The translations under genes and the position numbers were made by a program. This document shows positions 30,150 to 38,456 of a stretch of DNA of 64,000 nucleotides, in pieces. The notes below the pieces were generated by a model. The model saw only the letters and a program-made list of their open reading frames with translations, made no database searches and was not told where the DNA came from. The DNA lies in contig JAJYYH010000033.1 in the NCBI GenBank assembly GCA_021801255.1, forward strand, positions 124,001 to 188,000, read 5' to 3'. The stretch comes from Pseudomonadota bacterium. GTDB lineage: Bacteria > Pseudomonadota > Alphaproteobacteria > Acetobacterales > Acetobacteraceae. Each line of letters begins with the position of its first letter. The first letter of the stretch is position 1.

Positions 30150-31360
30150 GGGCGCTCCTTCTCGGTGCTTTAGCATTGACCGGCTGCGCCGGCACAGGGG
30201 GGGGATTTATCCAGGGTCCGGCGCATCCGCTCGGGCCGGGTGGCGCGGGCGGGGCCAGCAATGGCGCCGCGCACAAGGTTGCCCTTCTGGTGCCGCTTTC
30301 GGGGCCCGATGCCGGGCTCGGCCAGGCGATGCGCCAGGCCGCCGAACTGGCGCTTGCCGTGCCCGGCGCGCCCGCGCTCACCGTTGCCGACAGCGCCGGC
30401 GGCAATGCCGCGCAAGCGGCGCGGGGGGCGATCGGCGCGGGGGGAGAAATCATTCTCGGCCCGTTGACCGTCGCGGAAACCCGCGCGGTGGCTGGGCCGG
30501 CGCGGAGCGCGGATGTGCCGGTGCTCGCCTTCACCTCCGACCCGAGCGTGGCGCAGCCCGGCCTCTGGCCCTTGGGGCTTTCCCCGCTACAGCAGGTGCG
30601 CCGGCTGGTGGCGGCGGCGCGCGCCGAGGGGCGGAGCCGCTTCGTGGCGCTGCTGCCCGATAATGCGCTCGGCCACGCGATGGCGGCGGCTTTGGAAAAA
30701 TCCGCCACCGAGGCCGGGCTCGCCGCACCGACCATCCGCTTCCACGGCGCCGGCATGGCGGCGATGACGGCGCTGGTGCGCGAGGTTTCGGACTATGCCG
30801 ACCGGCGCGGCCCGATCGACAAGCAAATCCGCGAGGCGCGTGACAAGGGTGATCGCAAGACCGCGGCTGAATTGGCCCGCCAGCCCATTCCGCCGCCGCC
30901 CTTTGACGCCCTGCTGCTCGCCGATACCGGGGAGCAGCTCGCCGAGATCACCTCGCTGCTGGCCTATTACGACGTCGATCCGCCGCAGGTGCGCCTGCTC
31001 GGCCCGGCCTTGTGGGCCTCGCCCAGGGCGCGCGCCGGGGCGACGCTGCGGGGGGCGTGGTATGCCGCGCCCGATCCGGCGGCGCGCGCCGCCTTCGTCG
31101 CCGCCTACCAGGCGAAATACGGCGTTCCCCCCCCGTCGCTCGCCGATCTTGCCTACGACGCCGCGTCGCTGGCCCGGGTGGTCGCGGGGGAGGGCGGTTT
31201 TCACGGCCGCGCGCTCACCCGGCGAGAGGGATTCCTCGGCGCCGACGGGTTGCTGGTATTGGCTCCCGATGGCTCGGTGCGTCGCGGCCTCGCGGTGTTC
31301 CGGACCAATGGCGCGATCGTCTCGCCGGCGCCGCTGCGCGTCGGCGAGGCCGGGAGCTGA
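30134..31360 (+). CDS. LpoA-like penicillin-binding-protein activator lipoprotein
   Basis: A 408-residue lipoprotein: the signal peptide ends at the lipobox LTGC (Cys18). The mature part is a type I periplasmic-binding fold: HKVALLVPLSGPDAGLGQAM, GAGGEIILGPLTVAETRAVA, SADVPVLAFTSD and a second lobe with DALLLADTGEQLAEITSLLA. The C-terminal fold and the divergent rsmI neighbour indicate LpoA (YraM), which stimulates PBP1A-type synthases; alphaproteobacterial versions lack the N-terminal TPR domain. GGAAGGAAG precedes ATG 30134. Confidence 0.85.
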   Translation: MRRAAWALLLGALALTGCAGTGGGFIQGPAHPLGPGGAGGASNGAAHKVALLVPLSGPDAGLGQAMRQAAELALAVPGAPALTVADSAGGNAAQAARGAIGAGGEIILGPLTVAETRAVAGPARSADVPVLAFTSDPSVAQPGLWPLGLSPLQQVRRLVAAARAEGRSRFVALLPDNALGHAMAAALEKSATEAGLAAPTIRFHGAGMAAMTALVREVSDYADRRGPIDKQIREARDKGDRKTAAELARQPIPPPPFDALLLADTGEQLAEITSLLAYYDVDPPQVRLLGPALWASPRARAGATLRGAWYAAPDPAARAAFVAAYQAKYGVPPPSLADLAYDAASLARVVAGEGGFHGRALTRREGFLGADGLLVLAPDGSVRRGLAVFRTNGAIVSPAPLRVGEAGS

Positions 31361-31388
31361 CCCCGGCGGCGATGATGCCGCTCCCGTG

Positions 31389-32630
31389 ATGCCGCTTCCC
31401 TGGCTGGTCGCCCCGCTGCTCGGCGTGATGGTTTTGGGCGCCGTCGCCATGGCGGTGGTGCTGCGCCGGATCGCCGCCGCGCTCGGCCTCGCGCCAGGGC
31501 TTTGGCCGCCGGGGCTTTGGCCGTGGCCGGGGCGATTGCTCGACCAAGCCCGGCGGCTGCGCCGCGTCGGTAGCGAACAGGCGGCGGCGCTGGCGCGGCT
31601 GGTGCAGGCCGGCGCGATCATCATCGAGCGCCTGCCCGATCCGCTGATCGTGCTCGATGCCGCCCGCACGGTGCGCCAGGCGAATGACGCCGCGCGCGCC
31701 GCCTTCGGCGAGGATATCGCCGCCGTGCTGCGCCATCCCGTGCTGCGCGCGGCGATCGAGCGGGCCTATGCCGGGCGCACCACCGAGACCGCGACCTTCT
31801 CCCTTCCCGTGCCGATCGAGCGCAATATCCGCGCCCGCGTCGTGCATCTTCTACAGGAACTGCCTGATGGCGGCATCGTGATCGTGGTACTCGGCGATCG
31901 CTCGCGCGAGCAGGCGGTGGAGCGCATGCGCGCCGATTTCGTGGCCAACGCCAGCCACGAATTGCGCACCCCGCTGGCCAGCCTGATCGGTTTCATCGAG
32001 ACGCTGCAAGGCCCCGCCGCCGATGACGCCGAGGCGCAGCGGCGCTTTCTCGCGATCATGGCCGAGCAGGCGCAGCGCATGAACCGGCTGATCGACGATC
32101 TGCTCAGCCTCTCGCGCATCGAGGTGGTCGAGCATCAGCCGCCCGAGGGCGCGGTCGATCTCGCCATGCTGGTGCGCGGCATCGCCGAGTCCTTCGAATT
32201 GCGCCTAGAGGCGCGCCACATGCGTCTCACGCTCGACCTCGCCGCCCTGCCGCGGCGCTTGCCGGGCGATGCCGATCAGCTCGCCCAGGTGATCCAGAAC
32301 CTCCTCGACAACGCCGTGAAATATGGCCGTGAGGGCGGCCTGGTCAGCGTCACCGCGCGCGCCGAAAGCCGCGCCGGGCGGGCGGGCGTGGCGCTCATCT
32401 TCGAGGATGACGGTTTGGGCATTCCACGCGCCGATCTGCCGCGCCTGACCGAGCGCTTCTATCGCGTCGATCGCGGCCGCTCGCGCGCCGCCGGCGGCAC
32501 CGGGCTCGGGCTCGCCATCGTCAAGCACGTGCTCAACCGCCATCGCGGGGCACTGACCATCGCGAGCGAGGAGGGAAAGTTCAGCCGGTTCACGGTGTGG
32601 CTGCCGACCCCGCCCGGCCCCGAGAGCTGA
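31389..32630 (+). CDS. PhoR-like sensor histidine kinase
   Basis: A 413-residue kinase: one N-terminal membrane helix (about residues 5-28), a short Trp/Pro-rich linker (GLWPPGLWPWPG), a PAS-like segment (LPDPLIVLDAARTVRQANDA), then the HisKA box FVANASHELRTPLASLIGFI and HATPase motifs NLLDNAVKYGR, DDGLGIP and GTGLGLAIVKHVL. The PAS plus LASLIGFIETL pattern is PhoR-like, implying phosphate sensing with PhoB, but no response regulator or Pst/PhoU gene is adjacent. ATG 31389 lies 28 bases after the previous stop; GTG 31386 is an alternative. Confidence 0.88.
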   Translation: MPLPWLVAPLLGVMVLGAVAMAVVLRRIAAALGLAPGLWPPGLWPWPGRLLDQARRLRRVGSEQAAALARLVQAGAIIIERLPDPLIVLDAARTVRQANDAARAAFGEDIAAVLRHPVLRAAIERAYAGRTTETATFSLPVPIERNIRARVVHLLQELPDGGIVIVVLGDRSREQAVERMRADFVANASHELRTPLASLIGFIETLQGPAADDAEAQRRFLAIMAEQAQRMNRLIDDLLSLSRIEVVEHQPPEGAVDLAMLVRGIAESFELRLEARHMRLTLDLAALPRRLPGDADQLAQVIQNLLDNAVKYGREGGLVSVTARAESRAGRAGVALIFEDDGLGIPRADLPRLTERFYRVDRGRSRAAGGTGLGLAIVKHVLNRHRGALTIASEEGKFSRFTVWLPTPPGPES

Positions 32631-32706
32631 TGGGAAACGCTCCGGCCAGGGTTGCGGGGCGGGCGAAGCTTGGCTAGAAGCGGCGCACCGAAGCGCTTCG
32701 GGCGGT

Positions 32707-32781
32707 GGGCGGTTAGCTCAGCGGGAGAGCGTCCGCTTGACACGCGGGAGGCCACTGGTTCAATCCCAGTACCGCCCACCA
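32707..32781 (+). tRNA. tRNA-Val(GAC)
   Basis: A complete cloverleaf of 75 bases including encoded CCA. Acceptor GGGCGGT pairs with ACCGCCC; the D arm is GCTC/GAGC; the anticodon stem CCGC/GCGG holds loop TTGACAC with anticodon GAC; the T arm is ACTGG/CCAGT with loop TTCAATC. It follows the PhoR-like gene and precedes a convergent gene. Confidence 0.96.
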
Positions 32782-32789
32782 TTTTACCC

Positions 32790-32820
32790 CCATCCCCGGC
32801 TTCCCCCATTCCCGGCTTCA
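32790..32820. repeat. Short tandem duplication, 15-16 bp x2
   Basis: CCATCCCCGGCTTCC (32790-32804) and CCATTCCCGGCTTCA (32806-32820) are adjacent copies. The second contains the stop codon of the ThDP-enzyme gene (complement of 32818-32820), and the first extends towards tRNA-Val. Confidence 0.75.
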
Positions 32821-34473
32821 CGGCAGCGCCGGGCGCGATGGCGCCTCGAAGCCTCGCACGCGGGGTAGCAGCAGGAGCGGCCAGGGGCTCGGCACCTCGC
32901 CGAGCTTGACATGGACCAGCCCCGGTGCGCCGCGCGCGATCGCCGCGCGCAGCGCCGCCTCCAGCTCAGCCGGCGTATCCGCCCGCCACGCCGCCATGCC
33001 ATGCGCCTCGGCGAGACGCACGAAATCGGGATTGGCGAGGTCGCAGGCGATCAGCCGGTTGCCATACTGCTCGGCCTGGATGCGTCGGACATTGCCGAAG
33101 GCGCCATCATCAAACACCACCACCACCACCGCGAGATGATGCCGCATGGCGGTGGCCAGTTCGCCCGATTGATAGAGAAACCCGCCATCACCCGTGATCG
33201 CGACGACGGCGCGCCCGGGCAGCGCCGCCTTGGCGCCGAGCGCCGCGCCATAGCCCCAGCCGAGATTGTCCTGATAGCCCGGCGAGAGGTAGAGCCGGGG
33301 GGCGGCGACCGGGAAGGCGAGGCGGCCGACAAAGGCCATCTGCGTCACATCCTCGACAAGGATGCCATCTTCCGGCAGGGCAGCGCGGATGGCGCCGAGA
33401 AACCCCATCTGCGGCGCGAGCCGGGCGAGTTCGCCCGCGCACCACGCCTCTGCCCGCGCGATCTCGGCGCGGGGCGCCCGTGCGGGGCCGGGAAGGGCGG
33501 CGCGGAGTGCCGCGAGGCCGAGGGCCGCGTCGGCGAGGATGGCGCAGTCGGGGCGGCGGAAGCGCTCGATCTCCTCGGCATCGATATCGAGGCGGATCAG
33601 CTTCATGGCGCTATCCGTGCCCCAATGGGCGAGTGGCTCGTAGGCGCGGGTGCCAACCGCGAGCACCACGTCGGCGTCACGCCACAGGCGATGGCCGACC
33701 GGGCGCGAGATGGCGAGCGGGTGATCGGAGGGCAGCACGCCGCGGGCCCGGCGATAGGTCATCACCGGGGCGCCGAGCGCCGAGGCCAAGGCGCGGAGTT
33801 CGCCGGCGGCGTCAAGCACGCCGCCGCCGGCCACGATCAGCGGCCGCTCGGCGCGCGCGAGCAGGGCGGCGGCCGCCTCGATCGTGGCGGGATCGGGGGC
33901 GAGCGGGGTGAGGGGCGCGGGATCTTCGAGTGCCACCGGCGCCGCCCGTCCCCAGACGTCGATCGCGCATTCCAGTGCCACCGGGCGCGCCCGCCCGCTC
34001 CGCGCCTGTAACAAGGCCGCGCGGATCAGGCCGGACGCGGCGGCGGGATGGGTGATGCGCGCGGCGTATTTGGTGAAATGGCGCAAGAGGCCGAGCTGGT
34101 CGGGCAGTTCGTGGAGGTGGCCATAGCCGCGATCGATGGCGTGCTGGGGGATCTGCCCGGCCAGCGCCAGCACCGGCGCGCCGAGCCCATAGGCGTTGAG
34201 CAGCGCGCTTGCGGCATTGAGCACACCCGGCCCCGGCACCATGGCGCAGACCTGCGGCCGGCCGGTCGCGAGTGCCGCGCCGAGCGCCATGTAGGCCGCC
34301 GCCTGCTCATGGCGCGGATGGATGACGCGCAAGCGGTCGCCGGCCTGGTGCAGCGCGTCGAACAGCTTGTCGTTATGCACCCCCGGCAGGGCATAGAATT
34401 TGTCGATGCCGTGGCGCAGCAAGCTCTCCACCACCGCTTCGGCGGTGGTGAGCCGGGGGAGGGCGGCCACCAT
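32818..34473 (-). CDS. Thiamine-diphosphate-dependent enzyme, acetolactate-synthase-like
   Basis: A 551-residue ThDP enzyme with the three-domain order of acetolactate synthase large subunits. The Pyr domain carries the catalytic Glu56 in RHEQAAAYMALG; a central FAD/TH3-like domain includes GGGVLDAAGELRALASALGA; the PP domain has the diphosphate motif GDGGFLYQSGELATAMRHH. The substrate is undetermined. Glyoxylate carboligase replaces that Glu with Val, so it is probably not Gcl despite the glycerate-kinase operon. ATG 34473 is ten bases after the tatA stop. The gene ends beside tRNA-Val. Confidence 0.85.
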   Translation of the reverse strand: MVAALPRLTTAEAVVESLLRHGIDKFYALPGVHNDKLFDALHQAGDRLRVIHPRHEQAAAYMALGAALATGRPQVCAMVPGPGVLNAASALLNAYGLGAPVLALAGQIPQHAIDRGYGHLHELPDQLGLLRHFTKYAARITHPAAASGLIRAALLQARSGRARPVALECAIDVWGRAAPVALEDPAPLTPLAPDPATIEAAAALLARAERPLIVAGGGVLDAAGELRALASALGAPVMTYRRARGVLPSDHPLAISRPVGHRLWRDADVVLAVGTRAYEPLAHWGTDSAMKLIRLDIDAEEIERFRRPDCAILADAALGLAALRAALPGPARAPRAEIARAEAWCAGELARLAPQMGFLGAIRAALPEDGILVEDVTQMAFVGRLAFPVAAPRLYLSPGYQDNLGWGYGAALGAKAALPGRAVVAITGDGGFLYQSGELATAMRHHLAVVVVVFDDGAFGNVRRIQAEQYGNRLIACDLANPDFVRLAEAHGMAAWRADTPAELEAALRAAIARGAPGLVHVKLGEVPSPWPLLLLPRVRGFEAPSRPALP

Positions 34474-34482
34474 GGCGGCCGC

Positions 34483-34734
34483 TTAGCTGTGGTGGCTGGC
34501 GGTACTCTGTTCCTGCTTGGCGTTCCCCGCGGCCGGGTTCGGCCCGGCGATGGTGCCGGTCGGCCGTTCCGCCGAGGCCTCCATCGAGGCGTCGGTGTCT
34601 TCCGCCATGTTTTTCTTGAAGGATTTGATGCCCTTGGCGAAGTCACCCATCAGGTTGCTCACCTTGCCGCTGCCGAACAGCAGCAACACCACCATCAGGA
34701 CGACAAGCCAATGCCAGATGCTCAGGCTGCCCAT
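34483..34734 (-). CDS. tatA: Sec-independent translocase protein TatA
   Basis: An 83-residue TatA. A short N-terminus (MGSLSIWHW) is followed by one membrane helix ([19 protein letters not shown]) with the [20 protein letters not shown] hinge and amphipathic helix, then an acidic, disordered tail. It forms the protein-conducting part of the Tat pore. ATG 34734 is preferred over an upstream ATG 18 bases earlier, because orthologues begin MGS. No tatB or tatC is adjacent; the gene lies between pyk and the ThDP-enzyme gene. Confidence 0.93.
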   Translation of the reverse strand: MGSLSIWHWLVVLMVVLLLFGSGKVSNLMGDFAKGIKSFKKNMAEDTDASMEASAERPTGTIAGPNPAAGNAKQEQSTASHHS

Positions 34735-34839
34735 TGCCGCTATGCTCCGCAATCCATGCCACGTTCCCTAGGACATGGACCGGGCGCGGCCGGGTTGCAA
34801 GCACCTTTCGCCGCGCCGCCCTCCGGCGTGCCCCCCGCC

Positions 34840-34899
34840 GGTTATTTCCCCGCCGATCATTTCCCCGCTGATTACTTCCCCGCTGATTACTTCACGGTG
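34840..34899. repeat. Tandem repeat, 15-bp unit x4, ending at the pyk stop codon
   Basis: Copies GGTTATTTCCCCGCC (34840-34854), GATCATTTCCCCGCT (34855-34869), GATTACTTCCCCGCT (34870-34884) and GATTACTTCACGGTG (34885-34899). The last copy carries the final codons and TAA stop of pyk (complement of 34887-34889); the others extend downstream into the pyk-tatA spacer. Confidence 0.92.
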
Positions 34900-36320
34900 G
34901 CGACACGCAGGGCGTTGGTCGTGCCTTTCTGGCCGAACGGCACCCCGGCCACCACCACGATCTCCTCGCCGGACGCCGCCAGCCCCTCCTGCGACGCGAG
35001 CCGCGTGGCGCGGGTCACGGTCTCGCTCATGCTGTGGGTGAGCGGCGAGATCAGCGCGTGCACGCCCCAGGCGAGCGCGAGGCGGCGCGCCGTTGACGGG
35101 TCGGGGGTGAACGCCATCACCGGGCAATCCGGCCGCTCGCGCGCGATGCGGAGCGCGGTGCTGCCCGAGGAGGTGAAGGCGGCGATCGCCTGGGCGTCGA
35201 TGGTATGCGCCACCTGGCGGGCGGCGGCGGCGATGGCGTCGGCCGAGGAGTGCTCGGGGGCGGGGCGGGACGTGTCGATGAAGGCGCGCCAGCCGGGATC
35301 GCGTTCGACCCGGGCGATGATGCGATCCATGATATTCACCGCCTCGAAGGGATATTGCCCGGCGGCGGTCTCGGCCGAGAGCATCACCGCGTCCGCGCCG
35401 TCGAAAACCGCGGTCGCAACGTCCGAGGCCTCGGCCCGGGTCGGCGCCGGGGCGCTGATCATGCTTTCCAGCATCTGCGTCGCTACCACGACGGGCCGTC
35501 CCAGCACGCGGGCGGCCCGCACGATGCGTTTTTGCGCCAGCGGCACCTCCTCGGGGGGCAGTTCGACGCCGAGATCGCCGCGCGCCACCATCACCGCGTC
35601 GGAAAGCGCCAGAATGGCATCGAGATTATCGAGCGCCTGGGGTTTTTCGAGCTTGGTCATGATCCATGCCCGCTCGCCCACGATCTCGCGGGCCTCGGCG
35701 ACATCCGCGGCGCGCTGGACGAAGGAAAGCCCGATGAAATCGACGCCCTGGGCGAGGGCGAAGGCGAGGTCTTCGCGGTCCTTCGCGGTCAGCGCCGGGA
35801 TCGGCAGCACGACATCGGGGACATTGACGCCCTTGCGGTCGGAGAGCGGCCCGCCCACCACCACCTCGGTCACCAGGTGATCGGGCCGCTTATGGACGAC
35901 GCGGAGGCGAAGCTTGCCGTCATCGAGCAGGAGCGTCGCGCCGATCTCGGCGGCGGCGATGATTTCGGGATGCGGCAGTTCGACGCGCTGGGCGTTGCCC
36001 GGCGTCGGGTTGAGATCGAGGCGGAAGCTCTGGCCGGTCTGGAGATGGGCGCGCCCGGCCGCGAACCGCCCGACGCGGAGTTTCGGCCCCTGGACATCGG
36101 CGAGAATACCGATGGGGCGGCCGGTTTCTTCTTCCAGCGCGCGGATAAAGGCGATGCGCGCGGCGTGGTCCTCATGCGTGCCATGCGAGAAATTGAGCCG
36201 GAACACATCCGCCCCGGCATGGAACAGGCGGGCCAGAATCTCCGGCGTCGAACTCGCGGGACCGATCGTCGCGATGATCTTGGTGCGCCGGTGCCGGCGG
36301 AGTCGGGGATGGGTGCTCAT
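34887..36320 (-). CDS. pyk: Pyruvate kinase
   Basis: A 477-residue pyruvate kinase converting phosphoenolpyruvate and ADP to pyruvate and ATP. It has RTKIIATIGPASSTPEILA, LNFSHGTHEDH, DVQGPKLRVG, the catalytic MTKLEKPQALDN, DAVMVARGDLGVELPPEEVP and ATQMLESM, then a C-terminal allosteric domain with FTSSGSTALRIARERPDCP. ATG 36320 follows a duplicated 18-bp spacer unit. It lies 46 bases downstream of glycerate kinase, so 2-phosphoglycerate made by that kinase can feed directly through enolase to this step. Confidence 0.97.
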   Translation of the reverse strand: MSTHPRLRRHRRTKIIATIGPASSTPEILARLFHAGADVFRLNFSHGTHEDHAARIAFIRALEEETGRPIGILADVQGPKLRVGRFAAGRAHLQTGQSFRLDLNPTPGNAQRVELPHPEIIAAAEIGATLLLDDGKLRLRVVHKRPDHLVTEVVVGGPLSDRKGVNVPDVVLPIPALTAKDREDLAFALAQGVDFIGLSFVQRAADVAEAREIVGERAWIMTKLEKPQALDNLDAILALSDAVMVARGDLGVELPPEEVPLAQKRIVRAARVLGRPVVVATQMLESMISAPAPTRAEASDVATAVFDGADAVMLSAETAAGQYPFEAVNIMDRIIARVERDPGWRAFIDTSRPAPEHSSADAIAAAARQVAHTIDAQAIAAFTSSGSTALRIARERPDCPVMAFTPDPSTARRLALAWGVHALISPLTHSMSETVTRATRLASQEGLAASGEEIVVVAGVPFGQKGTTNALRVATVK

Positions 36321-36322
36321 GA

Positions 36323-36358
36323 GAGGGCTTTGCTTTTGTAGAGAGCTTTGCTTTTGTT
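36323..36358. repeat. Tandem duplication, 18 bp x2, in the glycerate kinase-pyk spacer
   Basis: GAGGGCTTTGCTTTTGTA (36323-36340) and GAGAGCTTTGCTTTTGTT (36341-36358), 16 of 18 positions identical. Together they make up nearly the whole 46-base spacer upstream of the pyk start. Confidence 0.9.
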
Positions 36359-36366
36359 CGGGGGGA

Positions 36367-37704
36367 TCATGCGGCGACGATCAAGACCGCGCGGATATCG
36401 TTGACATTGGTGAGGGTCGGGCCGGTGATCACCAGATCCTCCAGCGCCGCGAACAGGCGGTAGCTGTCGTGGCGGGCGAGCAGGGCGCGCGGATCGAGCC
36501 CCAGGGCGCGGGCACGCGCGAGCGTCGTGGGGGTGACCAGCGCGCCGGCGGCCTCTTCGGTGCCATCGATGCCATCGCTATCACCGGCGATCGCCCAGAT
36601 CGCGGAGTCGCCGTCGAGGGCAAGGGCGAGGCCGAGCAGACATTCGGTGTTGCGCCCGCCGCGCCCCGGAGCGCCCGTTTCGGGGCCAATCGTCACCGTC
36701 GTCTCGCCACCCGAGAGCAGCACGGCGGGAGGCGCCAGGGGCTGGCCGTGGCGGCGCACGCTGCGGGCGATGCCGGCGAGCACGGTGCCGAGCACGCGGC
36801 TTTCGCCCTCCAGCGCATCGCCGAGGATGAGCGGCGTGATCGCCATCGCGCGCGCCCGCTTGGCCGCCGCTTGGAGCGCCATGGCCGGGGTCGCGATGAG
36901 GCGGAATTCGGCATGCCGCAGGCTGCCCGGCTTGGGTGTTTCGTCCCGCGCCGCGGCCAGGCGCTGGGCGACGGCGGGCGGCGGGGTGATGCCGTGGCGC
37001 GCGAGGATGGCGCTGGCCTCGGCGAAGGTCGAGGGATCGGGTACGGTCGGGCCCGAGGCGATCACCGCCGGATCGTCGCCCGGCACGTCGCTGATGGCCA
37101 GCGTCACGAGGCGCGCCGGGGCGCAGGCGGCGGCGAGCCGGCCGCCCTTGATCGCCGAGAGATGCTTGCGCACCGTGTTCATCTCCCCGATCGTCGCCCC
37201 CGAATGCAACAGCGCGCGGTTCACCGCCTGTTTATCGGCGAGCGTGATCCCCGGCGCGGGCAGCGAGAGCAGCGCCGAGCCGCCGCCCGAAATCAGCGCC
37301 AGCACCAGATCATCCGCCGACAAGCCGCGCACGGCCGCGAGAATGCGCCGCGCCGCCTGCTCGCCGGCGGCATCGGGCACCGGGTGGGAGGCTTCGACCA
37401 CTTCGATCCGCCGCGTCGGGACGGCATGGCCGTAGCGTGTCACGACCAGGCCCGAGAGCGGCGCCTCGGGCCATGCCGCTTCGACCGTGGCGGCCATCAG
37501 GGCGGCGGATTTGCCGGCGCCCACGACCACGACCCGCCCGCGCGGGAGGGGGGGCAGGTGCGTGGGCAGGATGCGGCGGGGATCGGCGCTCGCCACCGCG
37601 GCGGCGAAAATCGCCCGCAAACCGGCCCGCGCCGCGCGATCCCGCCGCGTGGCATCAGGCGAGCACCAATCCATCGCCGTCGGTTGCGCGTCATCGCCCT
37701 GCAT
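36367..37704 (-). CDS. Glycerate 2-kinase (MOFRL/GckA family)
   Basis: A 445-residue glycerate kinase of the GckA/TtuD family, phosphorylating D-glycerate to 2-phosphoglycerate. The N-terminal domain shows VVVVGAGKSAALMAATVEAA, VTRYGHAVPTRRIEVVEASH, ALISGGGSALLSLP and NTVRKHLSAIKGGRLAA; the MOFRL domain has LLSGGETTVTI, GRGGRNTECLLGLAL and AGDSDGIDGTEEAAGA. ATG 37704. Older annotations call this family hydroxypyruvate reductase. The pyk gene follows on the same strand. Confidence 0.93.
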   Translation of the reverse strand: MQGDDAQPTAMDWCSPDATRRDRAARAGLRAIFAAAVASADPRRILPTHLPPLPRGRVVVVGAGKSAALMAATVEAAWPEAPLSGLVVTRYGHAVPTRRIEVVEASHPVPDAAGEQAARRILAAVRGLSADDLVLALISGGGSALLSLPAPGITLADKQAVNRALLHSGATIGEMNTVRKHLSAIKGGRLAAACAPARLVTLAISDVPGDDPAVIASGPTVPDPSTFAEASAILARHGITPPPAVAQRLAAARDETPKPGSLRHAEFRLIATPAMALQAAAKRARAMAITPLILGDALEGESRVLGTVLAGIARSVRRHGQPLAPPAVLLSGGETTVTIGPETGAPGRGGRNTECLLGLALALDGDSAIWAIAGDSDGIDGTEEAAGALVTPTTLARARALGLDPRALLARHDSYRLFAALEDLVITGPTLTNVNDIRAVLIVAA

Positions 37705-37760
37705 GATGGCCTCTCCTCCCAGGTGCCGCCAGTATGGCGAAAGCGCGCTGGCCGCGCCAT

Positions 37761-37786
37761 GTTAGTGTCCCAAGTTAGCGTCCCAT
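37761..37786. repeat. Tandem duplication, 13 bp x2
   Basis: GTTAGTGTCCCAA (37761-37773) and GTTAGCGTCCCAT (37774-37786) lie in the divergent spacer between glycerate kinase and the DUF1244 gene, 26 bases before the latter's start. Confidence 0.75.
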
Positions 37787-37811
37787 GCGAGATCGTCGAG
37801 GGAGATCAGCC

Positions 37812-38123
37812 ATGACAGCAGCGACATCAGAGGAAACCTTGCGTATCGAACTGGAAGCCGCCGCGTTCCGGCGCCTCGTCGCACATCTCCGTGAGCGTAG
37901 CGACGTGCAGAATATCGACCTGATGAACCTCGCCGGCTTCTGCCGCAACTGCCTCTCGCGCTGGTATCGCGAGGCGGCGGCGGAGCGCGGCGTGAGCCTC
38001 AGCGACCCGCAGGCGCGCGAGATCGTCTATGGCATGCCTTATAAGGAATGGCAGGCGAAATACCAGAAGCCGGCGAGCCCGGCGCAGCAGGCGGCGCTGG
38101 CGAAATCCCATCCCGGTCATTGA
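37812..38123 (+). CDS. DUF1244 domain-containing protein
   Basis: A 103-residue protein of unknown function from a family widespread in proteobacteria. The conserved core is FRRLVAHLRERSDVQNIDLM, NLAGFCRNCLSRWYREAAAE and EIVYGMPYKEWQAKYQKPAS. The Cys pair in FCRNC is a family feature. GAGGGAGA precedes ATG 37812. It is followed 61 bases on by a GapR-type gene, possibly cotranscribed. Confidence 0.92.
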   Translation: MTAATSEETLRIELEAAAFRRLVAHLRERSDVQNIDLMNLAGFCRNCLSRWYREAAAERGVSLSDPQAREIVYGMPYKEWQAKYQKPASPAQQAALAKSHPGH

Positions 38124-38184
38124 CCGCCCGGCGCCGCATCGCTATCCGGGGCGGCCTCAAGGCTTTGCGAGAGGGAGCGCGCGG

Positions 38185-38448
38185 ATGGCCCTGGATAGCC
38201 CGACCAAGCAGGAAACCGGCGGCATCGCGGCGGATCGGCTGCGCAGCCTGGTCGAGCGCATCGAACGGCTGGAGGAGGAAAAAAAGGCCCTCACCGATGA
38301 CATCCGCGACGTCTACGCCGAGGCCAAATCGGCCGGGTTCGATGTCAAGGTGCTGCGCCAGTTGATCCGCCTGCGCCGCTCCCAGCCCGCCGAGGTCGAG
38401 GAGCAGGAGACGCTGCTCGATCTCTATCGTCGCGCGCTCGGGATGTAG
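38185..38448 (+). CDS. gapR: DUF2312 (GapR-like) nucleoid-associated protein
   Basis: An 87-residue protein matching DUF2312, the family of Caulobacter GapR, which clamps overtwisted DNA and aids replication. The helical core is intact: ADRLRSLVERIERLEEEKKA, LTDDIRDVYAEAKSAGFDVK and VLRQLIRLRRSQPAEVEEQE. GAGGGAG lies about 12 bases before ATG 38185. It converges with the efflux operon end, eight bases away. Confidence 0.94.
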   Translation: MALDSPTKQETGGIAADRLRSLVERIERLEEEKKALTDDIRDVYAEAKSAGFDVKVLRQLIRLRRSQPAEVEEQETLLDLYRRALGM

Positions 38449-38456
38449 CGCCGCGT

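Noticed and set aside
32818-34473. Glyoxylate carboligase (gcl)
   Set aside because: The operon context is suggestive, but the catalytic Glu is present in RHEQAAAYMA, whereas Gcl has Val at this place.
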